A DNA stretch of 64,000 bases, from assembly GCF_963668475.1 (NCBI RefSeq), contig NZ_OY764544.1:1054001-1118000 (forward strand), read 5' to 3'. Source of the DNA: an uncultured Methanospirillum sp. GTDB taxonomy: Archaea; Halobacteriota; Methanomicrobia; Methanomicrobiales; Methanospirillaceae. How positions within the stretch are numbered: the stretch's first letter is position 1; each line of letters opens with the position of its first letter. Both the position numbers and the translations under genes were made by a program. The notes beneath the pieces were generated by a model. It made no database searches. It was not told where the DNA came from and was given only the letters and a program-made list of their open reading frames with translations. This document shows positions 1-8,776 of this stretch, piece after piece.

Positions 1-303
1 GGATACGATAACCCCAACCATTGTCCTGATAAGTTCCAGGAACGCATTACGATCTTCTGGAACACCGAAATCAGGAATCGGAAGATGATTAAACTGCCAT
101 TGGTGTTCTCCTGCAGTTATGGAAGCGTAATATCCTGGCGACCTGGTAATAACCTCATCAAGGGGTGTGAGACAGACAACATGACTGATAGATAACCGGG
201 ACATTCTTGCCTCAAACTCGGTGATAGGCTCATATCTTCCGGGCATAGCAGTCAGGAAGAGCCGGCCGGGGATGGTATCTGGAAGGGGAACTCTGCGAAA
301 CAT
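1..303 (-). CDS. Dual-specificity / CDKN3-like protein phosphatase, 3' end outside window
   Basis: An open frame begins at an ATG read leftwards from 303 and stays open for 101 codons to the window edge, so the C-terminal part is missing. The visible residues run MFRRVPLPDTIPGRLFLTAM and later contain a GRYEPITEFEARM stretch, a VVCLTPLDE strand and a FNHLPIPDFGVPED segment. That pattern (small N-terminal strand, V-CL-PLDE, H-PIPDFGVP) is typical of cyclin-dependent-kinase-inhibitor-3-like and other dual-specificity tyrosine phosphatases in archaea and bacteria. The catalytic CX5R loop would lie beyond base 1 and cannot be checked. The start is 11 bases after the stop of the small membrane protein at 314-727, so it is probably the last or near-last gene of a minus-strand operon with the MFS exporter. 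Confidence 0.65.
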   Translation of the reverse strand, partial: MFRRVPLPDTIPGRLFLTAMPGRYEPITEFEARMSRLSISHVVCLTPLDEVITRSPGYYASITAGEHQWQFNHLPIPDFGVPEDRNAFLELIRTMVGVIVS

Positions 304-313
304 AGTTCTCACA

Positions 314-727
314 TTATGAAACGGTTGTTCTCATCGAGAACCATGAGCCTGTCATGATAATAATGCTTGCCAATCCGAAGATCAAGAAACCTGTCCATAC
401 ATGCGGATAAATCGACCCCCATAATATCAGTTCGATCAGATACAGCAGTAAGAACGGTACTGCTCCTACAACTCCGGCAAGAACCAGTGAGGAACGCCGA
501 TAGTACCCATACGCTGCAACAAGATAGGCGAGGCCGGCGCCAAAACAGATCGCAGACTTCAGAGTGATCATATGGATTCCACATTCAGGATAGAGATCAC
601 TGTGAATCTGCAGGGCTAAAACAGGATCAATGATTGCAGGAAGACTTGCAACAAATATCAGCCCATTCGCAATGAGAAGGATCAGAAAAAGGGTCCTCAC
701 CCACAACAGGATGGAATTCCCGATCAT
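314..727 (-). CDS. Small four-helix membrane protein, unknown function
   Basis: A 137-residue very hydrophobic protein with four predicted membrane helices (around residues 4-30, 52-75, 80-103 and 110-132). I do not recognise a family. Its ATG overlaps the TGA stop of the MFS exporter in an ATGA arrangement, which implies translational coupling and a shared transcript. A TTG two codons further upstream (733) is a weaker alternative start. The context suggests a membrane accessory of the exporter, but nothing in the residues proves this. Confidence 0.7.
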   Translation of the reverse strand: MIGNSILLWVRTLFLILLIANGLIFVASLPAIIDPVLALQIHSDLYPECGIHMITLKSAICFGAGLAYLVAAYGYYRRSSLVLAGVVGAVPFLLLYLIELILWGSIYPHVWTGFLIFGLASIIIMTGSWFSMRTTVS

Positions 728-2199
728 GAACAACCATCCTGGGAAGCGGCTTTTGCAGGATCAACAGGGGTACGTGATGCCAGTTGTACATCCTCAAGCA
801 GCCAGGTAGCAAACAGGGCAATTACCACGAGAACCAGGCATGCATCAAAGACGAGTGCTATCGCATCTGTGAAGAGATCAGGCGATATGGCAGTGACATC
901 TATAGAACCCTTTGAGGTATGAAGAGCACCGTACATGATAACACCGAGTAGTGGTGTGATTATGGTAGCTCCCATGTTCCGTGAGAACTGCAATGAAGAG
1001 GTGATCACTCCAATCTCCCTCTGAGTAAATGCATTCTGTGCTGCGATCGAGAGGAGCGGATGCATGATTCCAGAACCATATCCAAGCAGGATGGAACCCA
1101 GGATGATCACCAGAAACGAGGTATCAGGTCTGAGCAGGGCAAAGATCACGGTTGACACCCCGATGAGAGTAAAACCGCATAATGCCAGATTCCGATACCG
1201 TCTTGTGCGTGAGATCATCTGTCCGGTGATGAGTGCAGCAAGGATCATCGAGAGTACCATCGGAGTTATCACGAGCCCGGCGGTACTTGCACCGGTCTTC
1301 AGAACATCCTGAATAAAGAGGGGCAGGTAGATAATTGCTGTATAGAAGATGGCATTTGAGAGAAATGCCACGCTCATCGTGATCGAGTATACCCGGTTTT
1401 GAAACATCCGGATTGCAATGATCGGCTCTGCTGCCCCCAGTTGTGTTCTGATAAAGAGGAATGAGAAGACAACAGCAGCAGAGAGCATCACGAGTATCTC
1501 TGGCGAAGTCCAGGCATACACAGAGCCTGCAAGAGAGAGTCCGAGAAAGAGCGGGACCATTGCAGCCGTGAACGAGATGATTCCCGCATAATCAATGGGC
1601 CGGGATGGGGCAACCGGGGGGAGATCTGGAAACCATACCTTGATCATGAGAAGTGACACAACGCCGAGTGGTATATTCAGGTAGAAGACCCATGGCCAGC
1701 CCATTGTTTCAGTGATGATCCCACCAAGGGCAGGGCCCATAATACTGGCTATCCCATACACCGATGCAAGAATGCCCATGTACTTTCCACGCAGCCAGAT
1801 GGGAAAGAGTTCGGCAACCATGATGAATGAGACTGTCATGAGGATGCCTCCACCGATCCCCTGAATTGTCCTGAAGAGGATCAGGCTGATCATATCGGGT
1901 GAGAGGCCTGAGCCTATCGAGCCTACAAGAAATATCAGAATCCCTGCAAGAAACACCGGTTTTCTCCCGAATATATCTGATAACTTTCCGAAGATGACGA
2001 TAGCAAGTGTAGATGCCAGCAGGTACACGGTAAACGGCCAGACATAGAGTTCCATTCCATGGAGTTGATGCCCGATCGTCGGCATCACGGTACTGACGAT
2101 CGTGCCATCCAGGGCAGCGAGAAGTAGTCCGAGCATCACTCCTGCCATGATACCAGGGATCCGATCAGGTGCTGCCAGGGTTTTTCTGTCGTCAGGCAT
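724..2199 (-). CDS. MFS drug exporter, DHA2/EmrB-QacA type
   Basis: A 491-residue major facilitator with about 14 membrane helices. Helix 1 carries GLLLAALDGTIVSTVMPTIG, the conserved motif D1 of the 14-helix drug:H+ antiporter family. The loop between helices 2 and 3 has GKLSDIFGRKPV (motif A), and helix 5 has the motif C-like GPALGGIITE. These exporters use the proton gradient to expel amphipathic compounds. I chose the ATG at 2199 (MPDDRK). A TTG at 2223 would add eight residues, and neither has a strong ribosome site. The TetR gene at 2358 is divergent, giving a classical self-regulated exporter pair with operator palindromes between them. The small membrane protein follows with an overlapping start. 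Confidence 0.9.
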   Translation of the reverse strand: MPDDRKTLAAPDRIPGIMAGVMLGLLLAALDGTIVSTVMPTIGHQLHGMELYVWPFTVYLLASTLAIVIFGKLSDIFGRKPVFLAGILIFLVGSIGSGLSPDMISLILFRTIQGIGGGILMTVSFIMVAELFPIWLRGKYMGILASVYGIASIMGPALGGIITETMGWPWVFYLNIPLGVVSLLMIKVWFPDLPPVAPSRPIDYAGIISFTAAMVPLFLGLSLAGSVYAWTSPEILVMLSAAVVFSFLFIRTQLGAAEPIIAIRMFQNRVYSITMSVAFLSNAIFYTAIIYLPLFIQDVLKTGASTAGLVITPMVLSMILAALITGQMISRTRRYRNLALCGFTLIGVSTVIFALLRPDTSFLVIILGSILLGYGSGIMHPLLSIAAQNAFTQREIGVITSSLQFSRNMGATIITPLLGVIMYGALHTSKGSIDVTAISPDLFTDAIALVFDACLVLVVIALFATWLLEDVQLASRTPVDPAKAASQDGCS

Positions 2200-2253
2200 G
2201 ACCAAGCCCCCAGGATGTGACAATCAGAAGAAGTTCATCCTGAAAAAATTCAG

Positions 2254-2306
2254 TACTCATGAGTATGCATAAGGTACGTGCATTAATAACAATTACTAAT
2301 GAGTAA
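2254..2306. promoter_or_regulatory. Paired palindromic operators between TetR and MFS genes
   Basis: Two near-identical palindromes lie in the divergent intergenic region: TACTCATGAGTA at 2254-2265 (perfect) and TTACTAATGAGTAA at 2293-2306 (arms TTACT/AGTAA). Both fit TACT-4-AGTA and their centres are 40 bases apart, about four helical turns. This is the expected architecture for binding by TetR-family dimers. The region is AT-rich and also contains candidate TATA elements (around 2281-2292), so a bound repressor would cover both promoters. Binding itself is inferred. Confidence 0.6.
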
Positions 2307-2357
2307 GTTTTAGGACGAACAATTAATTGTTTCCAGACCTAACTATCTACTCTTACT

Positions 2358-2960
2358 ATGCCGAAGGTAATCCCTGAGTACCGGGAAGAAGCAAAAAAGA
2401 AGATTATCGCAGCCGGATTTGAGATGATGTCACAAAAGGGATACTGCGCAACCACCCTTGATGACATCGCGGGCCACATCGGCGTAAGCAAGACAACCCT
2501 GTACCTCTACTTCACAAACAAAGAAGACCTGGTTATCGAGATCGTCAGGAGTGTTCACGCAGAAATAGAGAGACAGGCGATCGAATTTTTCAAAACCGAA
2601 CCCATACTAGATGCTTACGTTCATGTGCTGGATCTCATACTCGGCAGAGATTTAAAACGCGTTGGGTTTACACATGATATCCTGGCTCTTTCGGCACGAA
2701 ACCCGGCAATCAGAAAAATCCACGAGGATCACATGAACAAGGTCATCGAAAGGGCAACGGCAGGTCTCATCATTCTGCAAAAAAGAGGTGAGGTACGGCG
2801 AGATGCAGATCCACGGACAATGACACTTGCCCTTGTTGCACTCATGAGCGGACTCAGCAGCCTGACTCTGAAAGGGATTGAAGCAGATGAGATCAGAAGG
2901 CGGTTCTATGAGACAGGCGCTATCATTCTCGGCATGCCTGATTTCAATAGAGAAGTGTGA
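2358..2960 (+). CDS. TetR-family transcriptional repressor
   Basis: A 200-residue protein. Residues 8-55 form the TetR helix-turn-helix, with KKIIAAGFEMMSQKGYCATTLDDIAGHIGVSKTTLYLYFTNK matching the family pattern (A-ELF---G---T----IA---GVS-GTLY-YF--K). The rest is helical and would hold the ligand pocket and dimer interface. It is divergent from the MFS exporter at 724-2199 and likely represses both genes from the palindromes at 2254-2306 until a drug-like ligand binds. No Shine-Dalgarno site precedes the ATG, so a leaderless or short-leader transcript is likely. Confidence 0.9.
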   Translation: MPKVIPEYREEAKKKIIAAGFEMMSQKGYCATTLDDIAGHIGVSKTTLYLYFTNKEDLVIEIVRSVHAEIERQAIEFFKTEPILDAYVHVLDLILGRDLKRVGFTHDILALSARNPAIRKIHEDHMNKVIERATAGLIILQKRGEVRRDADPRTMTLALVALMSGLSSLTLKGIEADEIRRRFYETGAIILGMPDFNREV

Positions 2961-3345
2961 TTATTCAATATTCTCAATCCACAAGGTATATTCTCCGGGA
3001 TGACAGAGAGAGGCGTATGCCAGCCGACTCGCCTGTCCGTGGCATCGTTTCCGACTATCATGACCTCTTCTTCTCAACCACACCTCCCCCTGATTGGGAG
3101 TAGTAGACCCGATACCATTCTGTCTGGCCGGTGGGTGGCCCATTATGGGGGATGAAGCACCGGTGAAAAAGACGCTCTTTTTTGGAACTATAATGGATGA
3201 AATTATGAAATTGTGAGTGAATACCAGAGTTTTCACCGGATGATGCCCCTGCTGGTATAAATAGAGATCAGGTATCATACATCCCATTCGACAATAGAGA
3301 TTACGTTCAAAACCTATATTGACACAGAGAAGAGATCTCGCTCTC
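2961..3345. promoter_or_regulatory. Non-coding region upstream of the PII gene with inverted repeat and TATA boxes
   Basis: No convincing gene fits these 385 bases. A perfect 10-base inverted repeat, CCGGTGAAAA at 3160-3169 and TTTTCACCGG at 3230-3239, brackets about 60 bases. Two archaeal TATA-like elements follow: TATAAATA at 3256-3263 and CTATATTG near 3312-3319, the latter about 30 bases before the PII start. The stretch 3130-3180 (GTGGCCCATTATGGGGG, then ACCGGTGAAAA, then a T-run) loosely resembles the dispersed 62-base repeat found at 42827 and 51259. Confidence 0.45.
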
Positions 3346-3678
3346 ATGAAAAAGGTGGAAGCCTTCGTCAGAGCCGAAAAGATTACCGATGTCAGGAATG
3401 CCATGAAAGCCATGGGCCACAGTTCAATGATCAATTACGACATCTGGTACCGCGGTACATCAAAAGAGATCAACCAGTACAATGTCGAATCATTGTATGA
3501 CTTCATGCCGAAAGTGAAGATTGAGATGGTGGTTGATGACAGTGCAGTAGAGGAGATCGTGAATATACTCTGTGAGAGCGCCTTTACCGGAAATATCGGA
3601 GACGGGAAGATCTTCATCATACCGGTTGAAGAGGCCATCCGGATTCAGACCCGGGAAAATGGAGATATGATCCTCTGA
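3346..3678 (+). CDS. PII-family signalling protein (GlnB-like)
   Basis: A 110-residue protein starting at ATG 3346 (MKKVEAFVRAEKITDVRNAM), the usual PII N-terminus. It has the B-loop/C-terminal signature TGNIGDGKIFIIPVEEAIRIQT and the T-loop exit DFMPKVKIEMVV. PII trimers bind ATP, ADP and 2-oxoglutarate and steer nitrogen metabolism by touching target proteins through the T-loop. Here the T-loop (WYRGTSKEINQYNVESLYDF) departs from the canonical GRQKGHTELYRGAEY, so the usual GlnB/GlnK targets may not apply. No amtB or nif gene is nearby; the next gene is a soluble MgtE-N/CBS protein. Confidence 0.9.
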   Translation: MKKVEAFVRAEKITDVRNAMKAMGHSSMINYDIWYRGTSKEINQYNVESLYDFMPKVKIEMVVDDSAVEEIVNILCESAFTGNIGDGKIFIIPVEEAIRIQTRENGDMIL

Positions 3679-3761
3679 ACCCCTCAAACTCTTTCAAAAA
3701 ACCTGATACCAGCCCTTATGTGATCAGGTCACCAATCAGATCTACCAGGACCAGACCGTTT

Positions 3762-5036
3762 ATGATCGAAGGGGAGTCATTCGCACGACCAATTAATGTC
3801 TCGATCTACTACACCGAATTACTTGCCAAGAAGGTGACAGTCAACGGAAAGAAGATCGGAAGACTGCGAGATCTGCTTCTTATCGAGACACTCAGGTGCC
3901 CTGAAGTAACCCACTTTGTTGTCCAACGATCTGGAAAGCCCACACTTACTGTGCCCTGGGAGAAAGTTATCTCTATTCACAATACAACAATCGAGATCTC
4001 CCCAGATTCATTGAGTACGTATGAACGGGAGCCGGGAGATGAAGATATGCTCCTGCAGCAGTTCATTCTGAACAAGAAGGTGATAGACCTTGAGGATCAT
4101 GAGATCAGACTCGTATATGATCTCCACCTGATCATCAACATGTTTGACAAACTTCTGGTCTTCGAGGTTGATTTCAGCAAGATGGCATACCTCCGCAGAT
4201 ACCGGTTCAAGTGGCTGGCCGAGTTCATTCAGAGCGGAAGGGATGAAGAGCGAACACTTGTTCCCTGGATAGACATCCAGCTCCTTCCACCGGCAACCGG
4301 AGAAGAGAAGCGACGATTCAATATCAAGACCCTGAAAGATAAGCTCTCAAGGATGCATCCGGTTGACATAGCAGAGATCATCGAGGATATGGACCAGGAC
4401 CAGCGTGCGGTTGTATTTTCTGAACTTGATACGAGTACTGCATCAGATGCACTTGAAGAGATCGATCCATCTATTCAGCGTGAGATCGTATCAGTACTCA
4501 CACGAGAAAAGGCTGTTGCAGTCATCGATGAGATGACACCCGGCCAGGCTGCTGACGTGCTTGAAGAGATTCCTTTCGAAGAGGCACGGGATATCCTGGA
4601 GACGATGACTCCGGATAAGGCGAAGAAGGTCAGATCCATCCTTGAAAAGTCTGAAGAGAACATCCTCGATTATACCACAACCAGATTCATCATGCTGCCT
4701 CCCGATGCCGAGGTGGGAACAGTGAGGGATGAGTATGCCCGTCTGGCACGGGACAAGGATGTTATCATGTACCTCTATATCGTGGATGATTCTGACATCC
4801 TGCGTGGAATTGTTGATATCAAGGAGCTGCTCCAGGCAGACGACGATGCCACTCTCATTGACATCATGGTATACGAGATGATAACGCTGACCACCGAGAG
4901 CACGTTAAAAGATGCGGCAGAGGAGTTCACCAGGTATGATTTCCGTGCTCTGCCAGTGGTTGACCCGGACGGGAAGATCATCGGGGTGGTCCCATACCGC
5001 GATATCATGAAACTCAGGCATCATCCACCTGAATAA
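3762..5036 (+). CDS. Soluble MgtE-N / CBS-pair protein with N-terminal PRC-barrel-like part
   Basis: A 424-residue cytoplasmic protein. The first ~170 residues hold two beta-rich repeats of PRC-barrel type (KKIGRLRDLL... and KKVIDLEDHEIRLVYDL). Residues ~185-290 are the superhelical MgtE N-domain, with repeats such as HPVDIAEIIEDMDQDQRAVVF and MTPGQAADVLEEIPFEEAR. Residues ~295-420 form a CBS pair. In magnesium channels of the MgtE family this assembly is the cytosolic magnesium sensor, but here the membrane domain is absent, so it is either a stand-alone sensor or a partner of a separate channel. I prefer ATG 3762; a GTG at 3720 would add 14 residues. It is convergent with sbcC, 20 bases away. 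Confidence 0.85.
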   Translation: MIEGESFARPINVSIYYTELLAKKVTVNGKKIGRLRDLLLIETLRCPEVTHFVVQRSGKPTLTVPWEKVISIHNTTIEISPDSLSTYEREPGDEDMLLQQFILNKKVIDLEDHEIRLVYDLHLIINMFDKLLVFEVDFSKMAYLRRYRFKWLAEFIQSGRDEERTLVPWIDIQLLPPATGEEKRRFNIKTLKDKLSRMHPVDIAEIIEDMDQDQRAVVFSELDTSTASDALEEIDPSIQREIVSVLTREKAVAVIDEMTPGQAADVLEEIPFEEARDILETMTPDKAKKVRSILEKSEENILDYTTTRFIMLPPDAEVGTVRDEYARLARDKDVIMYLYIVDDSDILRGIVDIKELLQADDDATLIDIMVYEMITLTTESTLKDAAEEFTRYDFRALPVVDPDGKIIGVVPYRDIMKLRHHPPE

Positions 5037-5056
5037 CAGGTTATAAAAGAACGTAA

Positions 5057-8000
5057 TCAGGTTATTCGCCGGCACCCGGGAGCGACGATCACACTCCTCC
5101 CATGACCCCGTTTTTCGACCGATATTCGAGCAGAGATCCGCTCTTTAATTGCGGGAACATGTGAGATGATCCCGATAAGTTTCCCTTCCTGATAGAGTCC
5201 TGAAAGGACACCGAGTGCAATATCGAGGGCCTCATCATCAAGCGTTCCAAACCCCTCATCAAGAAAGAGGGAGTCGACCCTGACATTTTTACTCACCATT
5301 CCGGAGAGCCCGAGTGCAAGTGAGAGGCTCACGATAAAACTTTCACCTCCGGAGAGGTTCTTCGTGCTCCTGATATCTCCAGCCTGCCAGGTATCGACAA
5401 CTGCAAGATCAAGGGGAACATTAGGGTCAGGTCTGAGCAGGTACCGGTCGGTCATCACCTGCAGATGCCGGTTTGCCTGTGCGATCAGGATCTGGAAGGT
5501 GAGTCCCTGGGCAAAGACCCTGAACTTTTTACCATCTGCTGAACCGATGAGGGCATGGAGCCTCTCCCACTTCTGCAGTTCCTTTCTTTGTGCATCAATC
5601 TGCGAGAGGCTACCTGCCATCTGATCCCGCCTTTTCTGATCTTCTTCAAGGTCTATGGTGATCTTTACAATCTCCTTCTGGAGCGTATCACGCTTCCCGG
5701 ATGCTTCCCGGAGACCCGCTTCAGGATCCTGATCACCGTCGTCATCAGGCACGATTTGTGCTTCAGCCAGTTTCAGGGCCAGATGCTTATCACCGTACAG
5801 AGCCTTGAGTCTGATCTCTTCATTCTCAAATCCTGATGCCATCGCTTCCAGCGATGACAGGTCTTGGGCAGAAAGGAGAGCAACCTGAAAAGCAGCCTCA
5901 TCAGGGAAACCGGAGCCAACTATTGCCTCTTGGAATGAGGCACTTCCGGACTCGAGATCTCTTCTTACCTCCTCAAGAGAGGTGGCGAGTGATTGTATCT
6001 GGCCGGCATTTGTATCACACTCTCCCCGCTTTTCATCGAATGTTTTTCTGGCAGTTTCAACCGCTTCTCCATAGGAGCGAACCGCATGGAGCAGGTGTTC
6101 TTCTTCAGCCAGGGGATTCTTTTCACCATACAGATCGGTACGTTCTTTCTGAAGGGTAGAGAGTGCTTCCCTTTTTCTGGTGATATCTGATTCAGCCAGG
6201 GTTATCTCGTTTTCAAGGGAAGAGAGTGTATCATCTTTTCCTTTTATCCTGCCCTCAAAATCAGCAACCTTTGGTCCGAGATTACTGATCTGCTCTTCAT
6301 ACTTCAGGAATGTATCACGCCTGTTGGTTAGAACAGCCTCTATCTCTCCGATAGACCCCGGTGTGATCTCTGTTATCTGAAAGGCTGCAAGAGAGGCTAG
6401 GAGATCTGCAGAAAGTGTAGCAAGAGAGAGTTCACTCTTCTCTTTTAACGACTGCAGACGACTGACATCTGTTTCAGCAGCAGTGCAGGCAAACGCCGCA
6501 TCCTGTTCGGCCTTTACCACTGTCGCATGGGTATCTTTTTCAACGCTCAACTGCTGCTCGAGGATACGGATCTTCTGATCACGCTCATCATATCCGGATA
6601 TCTGCCGGAGGACTTCTTTCAGCAGTTTTTCAGAATCAGAAAGGAACTGGCGTACAAGTTCGCTGCGATCCTTGGCATCTACAGCGAGCCCGAGGTCTTC
6701 AGCTCCGGCAGTCCAGGACTCTGTTTCGTCTCTGATCAGGTTTCCAATCCGGTTCTGATCCTGCTGGTTCGCCGTTATTGCACCGATAACTGATGCGATG
6801 GCAACATCCCGGTCACGGATCGAATTGATGATCTCTTTGAGATCTTCTCTCGCTTTATCCAGCCCAGACTCATCTTCGTCGAGATCCGGGATCTCAGCAC
6901 GGTATGGATGAACAGGCGAGCCGCAAAGTGGGCAGGGTTCTCCATCTTTCAGGTGTAAACGGTGTTCAGTGAGATCCCTGATGAGGAGCGCTCTTCGAAA
7001 AGCCTTCTCTTCTGATTCGACAAGATTTTCCTGCCGTATCTGGTGCAGGACCAGATCAGCCTTGAGTCGCTCCTGCTCCTTCCTTGTTGCTTCAAGTGCG
7101 GTGGCATCTGCAACAAGTTTTTGTAGATCAGACCGGTGTGTCTCTTCTGAAGCGAGCATCTCCTGCATTCTCTTCAGGAGTTCGATACGCCCCCTGATAT
7201 CGACCTCTTTTTTTCGAATCTCACCGACGGGGACCCCCTGAAGAAGAACAGAAACCTGCTGCCGCAGGGTATCAATCTCACTATTCTTTTCAGCAAGTGC
7301 CTTCTCCCCTGCTACCACCAACTTTTGTGTGCCTTCATGGTGGATCCTTGCGGTTGTAAGAGATCGCCTAGCTTCTTCGAGGGAGATGATCAACTCGCTG
7401 ATTTCTGTATTACCCTTCTGCCATGCTGAAAGCCCGGCACTTATCCCTGACCATACACTGTTCAACAGAGCATCGTCACTATGTTCATTCAGGTATGATG
7501 TGGCCTTCTCTCGCTCAGCCTCAAGAACCCCTCGCTCAGCCTTGAGACCATCGAGTTCTGCCTGACCTGTTCTTCGGCGAAGTTTCAGTTCTTCGGCAGT
7601 AATACATGCAGATTTGAGAGATTCGGTTGCCACCTCAATCCTGCCGTCAAGGTCAAGAACCTGTTGTATAATTGGACGCTGTTCATCAACGGAGATCTGT
7701 GCCTGTTGAAGTGCCAGTTCGGCGGCTCTGAAAACCTCAATAGCAACTCCACGGGCTTCAAGCAGGGAAGCGGATCGAGCCTGCAGAACTTCTAGGTTTT
7801 TTGAATCCTGATTCTCACGTGATCGGAGGAGAGAAAGGGAACGCCATACCGCCTCATGGACGGCTGCCTTCCGGCCCATTGCAAGGCGGTGGAGATCTGC
7901 GGCGGCCTCCTCCCGTCTGGCAGCAAGTTCCTTCTGTTGCCCTTCTATCCTGCCAACATCAAGCCGTAATGCTTCGATTCGCTGAATGAGATCCAGGCGA

Positions 8001-8731
8001 TCCTGCAGGGATTTTATTGTTATATTTAGTTCAGATAGTTCCCTATCCTTCTTTGATTTCTCTTCGGATAGAGATCCGATCTCATCGGGTGTGAGGAGTG
8101 TGATAGCACCGGCCTTGTCTTCAAGAATCCGGAGAGTATCACGTTCTGCAATGGTCCGTTCATGCACCCCTTTTGATATTTCACTGTAGATTCCGGTCCC
8201 GGTGATCTGCTCTAAGATCGGGGCACGATCATCAGGCTTTGCATCAAGGAATGCTGCAAATCCGCCCTGGGCCAGGAGCATCGATCTGGTGAACTGGTGA
8301 AAATCCATCCCGGTCACCTCCCTGACCTTTGCTGCCACCTCTTTTATCTTCGTGGTGATGACGTTCCCGGTACCTGCATCTGCAATCTCATGAGCAGGAG
8401 GTTGAAGTTTTCCACCCGGCTTTTTTCCTGCACGGTTCTGGTACCATGAGCATCTATAGACACCGTGCGAGGACTCAAACGTGACCTCTGCAGAGCACTC
8501 ACCGGTATGCCGGGTCATGATCTCGTTTGTTGTCGCAGAGATGTTTGCAAGTCTTGGGGTCTGCCCATAAAGGGCAAGACAGATTGCATCAAGGATCGTC
8601 GTCTTCCCCGAGCCGGTCGGACCGGTTATGGCAAAGATCCCTGATGAGGTGAAGGCAGGATTCTGCAGATCGATCTCCCAGTCACCGGTAAGCGAGTTCA
8701 GATTTTTAAAACGTACTATCAGAATTCGCAT
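5057..8731 (-). CDS. sbcC: DNA double-strand break repair ATPase SbcC (Rad50-like)
   Basis: A 1224-residue SMC-type ATPase. Walker A is GPTGSGKTTILDAICLALYG near residue 36. Long coiled coils flank a zinc hook CPLCGSPVHP in the middle of the protein. The C-terminal lobe carries the ABC signature NLSGGESFIVSLSLALGLS and Walker B with the D-loop, SLFLDEGFGTLDDEALD. With SbcD it forms the nuclease complex that opens and trims blocked DNA ends and hairpins. A strong ribosome site, GGAGG, lies 7 bases before the ATG. sbcD ends 45 bases upstream, so the two are co-transcribed as the last genes of the minus-strand cluster starting at 15023. Confidence 0.95.
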   Translation of the reverse strand: MRILIVRFKNLNSLTGDWEIDLQNPAFTSSGIFAITGPTGSGKTTILDAICLALYGQTPRLANISATTNEIMTRHTGECSAEVTFESSHGVYRCSWYQNRAGKKPGGKLQPPAHEIADAGTGNVITTKIKEVAAKVREVTGMDFHQFTRSMLLAQGGFAAFLDAKPDDRAPILEQITGTGIYSEISKGVHERTIAERDTLRILEDKAGAITLLTPDEIGSLSEEKSKKDRELSELNITIKSLQDRLDLIQRIEALRLDVGRIEGQQKELAARREEAAADLHRLAMGRKAAVHEAVWRSLSLLRSRENQDSKNLEVLQARSASLLEARGVAIEVFRAAELALQQAQISVDEQRPIIQQVLDLDGRIEVATESLKSACITAEELKLRRRTGQAELDGLKAERGVLEAEREKATSYLNEHSDDALLNSVWSGISAGLSAWQKGNTEISELIISLEEARRSLTTARIHHEGTQKLVVAGEKALAEKNSEIDTLRQQVSVLLQGVPVGEIRKKEVDIRGRIELLKRMQEMLASEETHRSDLQKLVADATALEATRKEQERLKADLVLHQIRQENLVESEEKAFRRALLIRDLTEHRLHLKDGEPCPLCGSPVHPYRAEIPDLDEDESGLDKAREDLKEIINSIRDRDVAIASVIGAITANQQDQNRIGNLIRDETESWTAGAEDLGLAVDAKDRSELVRQFLSDSEKLLKEVLRQISGYDERDQKIRILEQQLSVEKDTHATVVKAEQDAAFACTAAETDVSRLQSLKEKSELSLATLSADLLASLAAFQITEITPGSIGEIEAVLTNRRDTFLKYEEQISNLGPKVADFEGRIKGKDDTLSSLENEITLAESDITRKREALSTLQKERTDLYGEKNPLAEEEHLLHAVRSYGEAVETARKTFDEKRGECDTNAGQIQSLATSLEEVRRDLESGSASFQEAIVGSGFPDEAAFQVALLSAQDLSSLEAMASGFENEEIRLKALYGDKHLALKLAEAQIVPDDDGDQDPEAGLREASGKRDTLQKEIVKITIDLEEDQKRRDQMAGSLSQIDAQRKELQKWERLHALIGSADGKKFRVFAQGLTFQILIAQANRHLQVMTDRYLLRPDPNVPLDLAVVDTWQAGDIRSTKNLSGGESFIVSLSLALGLSGMVSKNVRVDSLFLDEGFGTLDDEALDIALGVLSGLYQEGKLIGIISHVPAIKERISARISVEKRGHGRSVIVAPGCRRIT

Positions 8732-8776
8732 ACAAAACCTCCGGTTTTGCCAGTATGACAGGTATTACCGATAGAA

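Noticed and set aside
2961..3434. 157-codon minus-strand frame over the PII upstream region
   Set aside because: It overlaps the PII gene antisense, has no family features and no ribosome site.
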